A stretch of DNA of 8,231 bases from CAYRWR01 sp964537555. GTDB taxonomy: Bacteria; Spirochaetota; Brevinematia; Brevinematales; CAYRWR01. The first letter of the stretch is position 1; the number at the start of each line of letters is the position of its first letter. Below the pieces are notes generated by a model, which saw only the letters and a list, made by a program, of their open reading frames with translations, was not told the origin of the DNA and ran no database searches. Location of the stretch: contig CAZIAD010000085.1 in assembly GCA_964537555.1 (NCBI GenBank), positions 1 through 8,231 on the forward strand, given 5' to 3'. This document shows positions 5,301 through 8,231 of this stretch, in pieces. A program made the position numbers and the translations under genes.

Positions 5301-7985
5301 GTGATCACCTATGAGAGAGAAAAATTCCACAAAGTAGAACGCATCGAGGTGTCTGACTCTATGCTCATCCTACCCGTAAAGATCACTGAGGAATTTATCC
5401 CCAATATGTATATCTCGGTCATGCTCTATGCCGGACGTACCGGTAAGGGCAATGTCGATGAGTGGGGTGAAGATCTGTCCCGACCCTCTTTCCGCATGGG
5501 GCTCATAGATCTCAAAGTGATCCCTAAAGAAAAGAAGCTGAATATCATACTCAGTTCTGATAAAAAGAAATATGAACCGGGCCAGAAGGCTACGGTCACG
5601 GTAGACCTCAGGGATTATAAGGGTGATCCCGCGGAAGGTGAAGTAGTCCTGGCCGTAGTGGACAAAGGGGTGCTGAACCTGGTCAACTACCGTATGCCAG
5701 ACCCTCTCTCTGTCTTCTATGCTCCCCGTCCCCTGGCGGTCACCACCCGAGAGATGACCGAGCTCATAGTAGGGCAGCGCTACCTGGCGGAAAAGGGCGA
5801 AGTAATAGGAGGGGGAGGAGACCTGCCCAGCGTGAACGGCAGCGGTAAGGACGGCATGATAGTACCACGCTCCAACTTTAAGACCACTGCCTTTTATAAC
5901 GCACGGGTCATTGTCACAAAGGGTAAAAAAGCCACACTGAGCTTCACAGTTCCGGACAATCTCACCTCCTTTGTAGTAATGGCGGTCGCACATACTAAAC
6001 AATCTCAATTCGGCAGCGGGGAGGAGGAATTCGCCGTATCCAAGCCTCTCATGCTTCTGCCGACCCTGCCTCAGTTCCTGCGCATCAAGGACACCGTGGA
6101 AGCAGGGGGAATGGTCTATAACTATAGCGGAAAAGATGCCGAGATCACAGTGACCCTGCAGGGTGAAAAACCCATAGAGTATATCGGGGCCAATGTAAAA
6201 AAGGTGAAAATTCCCCAGAATGGCTCGGCTGAGGTACTGTTTAATTTCCGGGTCCCTAATACCGTCAAGGATAAATTGAAATTTAAGATAGTAGCTACTA
6301 GCGGAAAGTTGGGGGATGGTATAGAGACCTCTATTCCTCTGGAAATGCCCAAGATGTATGAGACTACAGCCCTCTATAAATATACCGAGGACTCTGCCAA
6401 AGAGACTATAAAGATTTCCGATAATGTGTGGAGAGACATGAGCCGCATACAGGTAGACCTGTCTCCCTCCGCTTTTTCTGAGCTGAAGGGTAATGTGGAC
6501 TACCTGATCAAGTACCCCTACGGCTGTCTGGAGCAGAGATGTTCCCAGATACTGCCTCTGCTTCTGGGAGAAGAGATCATTACCAAACAGGGGCTTCTCC
6601 AGGACAAGACTGCAGCTGAACTGAGAGCCATAGTCCAGGATACTATAAATCTGATTCCTAAATACTGGAGCAACAATGGTTTCAGTTATTATCCCGGAGG
6701 ATATGGCCCCTATCCCTATCTCAGCGTCTATACTACTTTTATCCTTAATATTGCTAAACAAAAAGGCTATACCGTCTCTCAGGCTCTTCTGGATAAGGCA
6801 ACCCGCTATGTCAAAGATATTGCCAATGGCAAAGGAGATTTCCGCTCCCGATGGAATTATTCCACCTATTATTCGACCCTGACCCGGGCCTATGCCCTCT
6901 ATGTGGCCTCCATGAATGGCTATCAGAATGTGCCTACCCTGAAGAGTCTGCAGCTGGAGCTTAAAAACAAGGGCGAAGACAACCTGGCCGCCTGGGCATA
7001 TCTCTTGAAAACAGCGGCTCACTACAGCCAGTTCAGCGGAGCTGATAAGATAAAAGAAGAGCTGGCAGCTCACCTGTTGAGCCGGGCCCGGCTGGAAGCG
7101 CAGACCCTCTATTTTGAAGCCTACGACGACTGGGGCTGGTTCTATTATGACAATGTGGTCACCACCTCTCTGGTACTACAGGCCCTGGTGGAGTCGGATA
7201 CTGAGTTTGCCGACAGCTACAAAGTCATCAAGTGGCTCATCCGGGCCCGTAAGGCAGCCCACTGGGAGACTACCCATGCCAATGCCATTGTCTTCTATGC
7301 TATGTCTACTTATCTGAATAAATTTGAAAAAGAAGAGCCTAATTTCCTGGCCACCGTCAGGGTAGACGGCTATACCCTCCTGAGACAGATGTTCGAGTCC
7401 CGTACCGCTCCCGTGCTGAGCAAGGGCTTTAAGATCAAGGATCAGGATCAGGACCAGATCCAGTTTGAGCTGACTAAAGCAGGTAAGGGACGGCTCTATT
7501 ACCTCATACAGTACCAGTACCTACTCAAACAATACCCGGTGCGACGGGACCTGGGATTCTCCCTGGAAAAGAAGATCTATGATTATTCTACGGGAGCTGA
7601 AATCAAAGACAATGTGTTTAAACGGGGCCAGCGCTATATTGTAAAGATCAAGGTCTATACCCCCAAGGACCGCACCTTTGCGGTGGTCAATGATTCTCTG
7701 CCCGCCGGTTTTGAACCCGTAAACCTGGACTTTGCCACCGAGGAAAATGAAAAAGGTGTACAGACCGGTACCGACCAGTGGTGGGGCAGCTTCTACCATG
7801 TGGAGCAGTACAAGGATAAAGTCCTGTTCCTGTCCGATTACCTGAACAAAGGCAGTCACGAGCTGACCTATGTGGTCCGGGCTACTACTGGGGGTAACTA
7901 CGAGGTTCCCCAGCTCAGGGCGGAGGAGATGTATGCCCCGGAGGTATTCGGGACACTGTATCAGAAGGATGTGGTCATTAAATAG
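2397..7985 (+). CDS. Bacterial alpha-2-macroglobulin family protein with thioester (1862 aa)
   Basis: This is a giant exported protease-trapping protein, presumed to act in the periplasm, where bait cleavage triggers a conformational change and thioester attachment to the attacking protease. Residues 1-28 form a signal peptide (basic start, hydrophobic core, likely cut after VQA) without a lipobox. Approximate domains are Ig-like/macroglobulin repeats 29-150, 149-265, 267-370 and 485-565; MG2-like 574-690 (LFTERYLYKAGEEV); further MG domains to about 1040; and the N_2 region from Tyr1059 with VVDKG (1087-1091) and PDP. A bait-like linker spans 1119-1157 and contains GGGG at 1138-1141. The A2M domain starts at Arg1158 (RSNFKTTAFY, VPDNLTSF). 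The thioester CLEQ is Cys1377-Gln1380, in YPYGCLEQ, within a helical thioester domain of about 1340-1640. A C-terminal MG10-like domain covers 1743-1862. It is about 200 residues longer than E. coli YfhM. The frame is intact. AGGAGG (2386-2391) sets the ATG. No pbpC lies beside it on either side within the window. Confidence 0.96.
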   Translation: MVRIRRIGIISILCVTAGLVLAWGVVQAAKNIVIIPAETEHEVSTKVGQYGELNVTFSGPIVDLSDYDTMLSDINKKVKISISPALKGKIRVIDNQSLAYVFEERPARSTRYTVNINASAIKDLQNRPVDTRINYTQVRNDQYIYNTSRIYVSSVYCSGQELKPMISIYLNQDTTYTELKKSLSIGNRSTSYEYRLVPQISTNTVKTTVDTVFATVQTNLSTWYAFPQGLTPALKYDVRIQSGLMGSEGNLGSERTYSQNYHTYYPFKFVSFSSSDYEGNYYPNSSVRFEFNNDIHEKLSSIRVSSVPAVDDLKFSVSGRFIYVEGSFSGGKSYKISLQGPFKDIYGQSFTSEVNAGITFDHLWSYFNVPTGYMVMESYMEAILPLKIRNVSGFSIRYKYLSRLEDMIEYLQLDWNERNVYLDNNASTEKLDVKWSWDRFYNYRYDMAKHINSKSGLLLFKFVPDRENPTEYSSEYEKGDILYTDLGVSVKASPYEVVVFVRNLKSNAPVKDAIVYEVQGKNLVKKGLTDGQGVLKYENDQEFYPFIAVDYKGSYGLNYSASTVRWGDEYNYNQARLQLFTERYLYKAGEEVELKGIVRYRAMDNWVINDVRNNKAYKFTINNSRGEELTNYTAYFDSWGGTHSTIHLPSDAPSGFYSVYAYLDNDYVSSLTFRVEDYKPAKAEMKIIPLQANYQWGQEFKGDLIGWYLFGAPVIKPINYKINVEPATFYSKNFKKYSFGVDYWDEQDRRDYSFTLDSGKLMPDKNGKLSVSSLLAKDDFKGDGLITFSGSTELDDKSTVYGARSGIGLYNPVQIGMYMDQYFVDAGKAFDMHLIAIDPEEHILDTQKVILELIKWDWKSVKRAGVNGRLSWEWVLEKEVVSSQTLSLGRKTVSLTVSDPGYYKARVKTVVRGHEAMSEYSFYALGKGSIGWRMDDGYYLDVESDKQEYEVGDEARILVKNPYKTATAVITYEREKFHKVERIEVSDSMLILPVKITEEFIPNMYISVMLYAGRTGKGNVDEWGEDLSRPSFRMGLIDLKVIPKEKKLNIILSSDKKKYEPGQKATVTVDLRDYKGDPAEGEVVLAVVDKGVLNLVNYRMPDPLSVFYAPRPLAVTTREMTELIVGQRYLAEKGEVIGGGGDLPSVNGSGKDGMIVPRSNFKTTAFYNARVIVTKGKKATLSFTVPDNLTSFVVMAVAHTKQSQFGSGEEEFAVSKPLMLLPTLPQFLRIKDTVEAGGMVYNYSGKDAEITVTLQGEKPIEYIGANVKKVKIPQNGSAEVLFNFRVPNTVKDKLKFKIVATSGKLGDGIETSIPLEMPKMYETTALYKYTEDSAKETIKISDNVWRDMSRIQVDLSPSAFSELKGNVDYLIKYPYGCLEQRCSQILPLLLGEEIITKQGLLQDKTAAELRAIVQDTINLIPKYWSNNGFSYYPGGYGPYPYLSVYTTFILNIAKQKGYTVSQALLDKATRYVKDIANGKGDFRSRWNYSTYYSTLTRAYALYVASMNGYQNVPTLKSLQLELKNKGEDNLAAWAYLLKTAAHYSQFSGADKIKEELAAHLLSRARLEAQTLYFEAYDDWGWFYYDNVVTTSLVLQALVESDTEFADSYKVIKWLIRARKAAHWETTHANAIVFYAMSTYLNKFEKEEPNFLATVRVDGYTLLRQMFESRTAPVLSKGFKIKDQDQDQIQFELTKAGKGRLYYLIQYQYLLKQYPVRRDLGFSLEKKIYDYSTGAEIKDNVFKRGQRYIVKIKVYTPKDRTFAVVNDSLPAGFEPVNLDFATEENEKGVQTGTDQWWGSFYHVEQYKDKVLFLSDYLNKGSHELTYVVRATTGGNYEVPQLRAEEMYAPEVFGTLYQKDVVIK
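7440..7457 (+). repeat. Three-copy hexanucleotide repeat inside the macroglobulin gene
   Basis: GATCAG, GATCAG and GACCAG follow one another in frame, encoding Asp-Gln three times from residue 1682, with a related ATCCAG next. The tract lies between the thioester domain and the C-terminal domain. A gain or loss of one unit would keep the reading frame, so any length change would only alter a charged loop by two residues. It is short and probably of no consequence. Confidence 0.5.
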
Positions 7986-8009
7986 TCGATAGTCATCAGT
8001 CGATAGTCA
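7984..8009 (+). repeat. 12-base direct repeat AGTCGATAGTCA, two copies
   Basis: AGTCGATAGTCA occurs at 7984-7995 and again at 7998-8009, separated by the two bases TC, so the period is 14. The first copy begins on the last two bases of the macroglobulin TAG stop. Each copy itself contains the smaller unit AGTC twice. The repeat ends eight bases before the terminator stem. It resembles simple intergenic repeats that can vary in copy number; I see no sign that it encodes or binds anything specific. Confidence 0.75.
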
Positions 8010-8016
8010 AAAGTGA

Positions 8017-8047
8017 GTGCCCCCTTTGAGAGAAGGGGGTGCTTTTT
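8017..8047 (+). terminator. Rho-independent terminator of the macroglobulin gene
   Basis: A 10-base-pair stem pairs GTGCCCCCTT (8017-8026) with AAGGGGGTGC (8033-8042), with two G-U wobbles near the base and a core of five G-C pairs. The loop is the six bases TGAGAG (8027-8032). Five T residues follow at 8043-8047. It starts 32 bases after the stop codon and should end the transcript that begins near 2383, making the macroglobulin gene monocistronic. Confidence 0.88.
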
Positions 8048-8058
8048 ACAGACAAACA

Positions 8059-8064
8059 GAGGAG
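8059..8064 (+). promoter_or_regulatory. Ribosome binding site GAGGAG that supports a TTG start at 8070
   Basis: GAGGAG sits five bases before the TTG at 8070-8072, an ideal distance. There is no ATG or GTG start at a suitable distance from it. It is the main evidence that the open frame at the right edge is a real gene. I could not identify a convincing promoter between the terminator and this site, so transcription may come from read-through or an atypical promoter. Confidence 0.65.
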
Positions 8065-8069
8065 TACAG

Positions 8070-8231
8070 TTGTTATTCAATTTTGGTACGATTGTTTCAG
8101 TCTTATTTTTCATTTTTTTTATTTCAGCCGTGATTTTTATGTTTGTGACAAAAGCTGCTTCAAAAAAAATCAGGATGTTGAATGTACTTTCAGGAGTTTT
8201 AATTCTGCTTGGAGCAATGGGTTTTTTTGGT
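8070..8231 (+). CDS. Small hydrophobic membrane protein, N-terminal 54 codons (3' end outside window)
   Basis: From the TTG at 8070 the frame stays open to the last base. The product begins MLFNFGTIVSVLFFIFFISA and has two hydrophobic segments, about residues 6-27 and 38-54. They are separated by a short basic stretch (TKAASKKIR) that would sit in the cytoplasm by the positive-inside rule. It is therefore likely an inner-membrane protein with at least two helices. I do not recognise the family. By my count the segment is about 30% G+C, well below the genes to its left, partly because Phe, Ile, Leu and Lys codons are AT-rich. It includes runs of eight T and eight A. The gene follows a terminator, so it is probably not part of the macroglobulin transcript. 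The start rests on the GAGGAG at 8059-8064; the reading is plausible but not proven. Confidence 0.6.
   Translation, partial: MLFNFGTIVSVLFFIFFISAVIFMFVTKAASKKIRMLNVLSGVLILLGAMGFFG

Noticed and set aside
5370..7073. A 567-codon open frame on the minus strand
   Set aside because: It lies wholly inside the macroglobulin gene, has no recognisable domain or ribosome binding site, and is explained by codon bias that removes antisense stops. The + strand frame shows clear family motifs throughout.
7521..7859. A 112-codon minus-strand frame near the end of the macroglobulin gene
   Set aside because: It is antisense to the conserved C-terminal domain, with no start signal or domain.

Overview
The window reads as ordinary chromosome of a Gram-negative bacterium of roughly balanced base composition. 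It carries an exported alpha-2-macroglobulin (a periplasm-type protein), strong purine-rich ribosome binding sites and E. coli-like -35/-10 promoters. Two protein families here (the acyltransferase and the large macroglobulin) recall Bacteroidetes homologues from memory. However, the TTGACA/TATGAT promoter and strong Shine-Dalgarno sites are not typical of that phylum, so a spirochaete or another diderm lineage is equally plausible. I cannot place it further.

Layout, all on the + strand. (1) 1-540: the 3' end of a DUF853/YjgR-type HerA-like ATPase gene. (2) 541-652: an AT-rich intergenic region with a likely sigma70 promoter. (3) 653-2308: a two-gene unit, a PlsC/PlsB-superfamily acyltransferase followed 33 bases later by a SixA-type histidine phosphatase. 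(4) 2309-2396: a near-consensus promoter whose predicted transcript starts only about 14 bases before the next start codon. (5) 2397-7985: one 1862-residue alpha-2-macroglobulin with a signal peptide, macroglobulin domains, a glycine-rich bait-like linker, a CLEQ thioester motif and a C-terminal macroglobulin domain. (6) 7986-8069: a 12-base direct repeat touching the stop codon, a rho-independent terminator and a ribosome binding site. (7) 8070-8231: the first 54 codons of a very AT-rich small membrane protein starting at TTG and running off the window.

The genes look like separate housekeeping or envelope functions rather than one system: membrane lipid acylation, phosphohistidine signalling and periplasmic protease trapping. 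I see no CRISPR array, tRNA, rRNA, insertion sequence, phage gene or defence cassette. I found no convincing undescribed system. The best second looks are the altered acyltransferase motifs, the extra cysteine beside the macroglobulin thioester, the absence of an adjacent pbpC, and the sharp composition change at the right edge.
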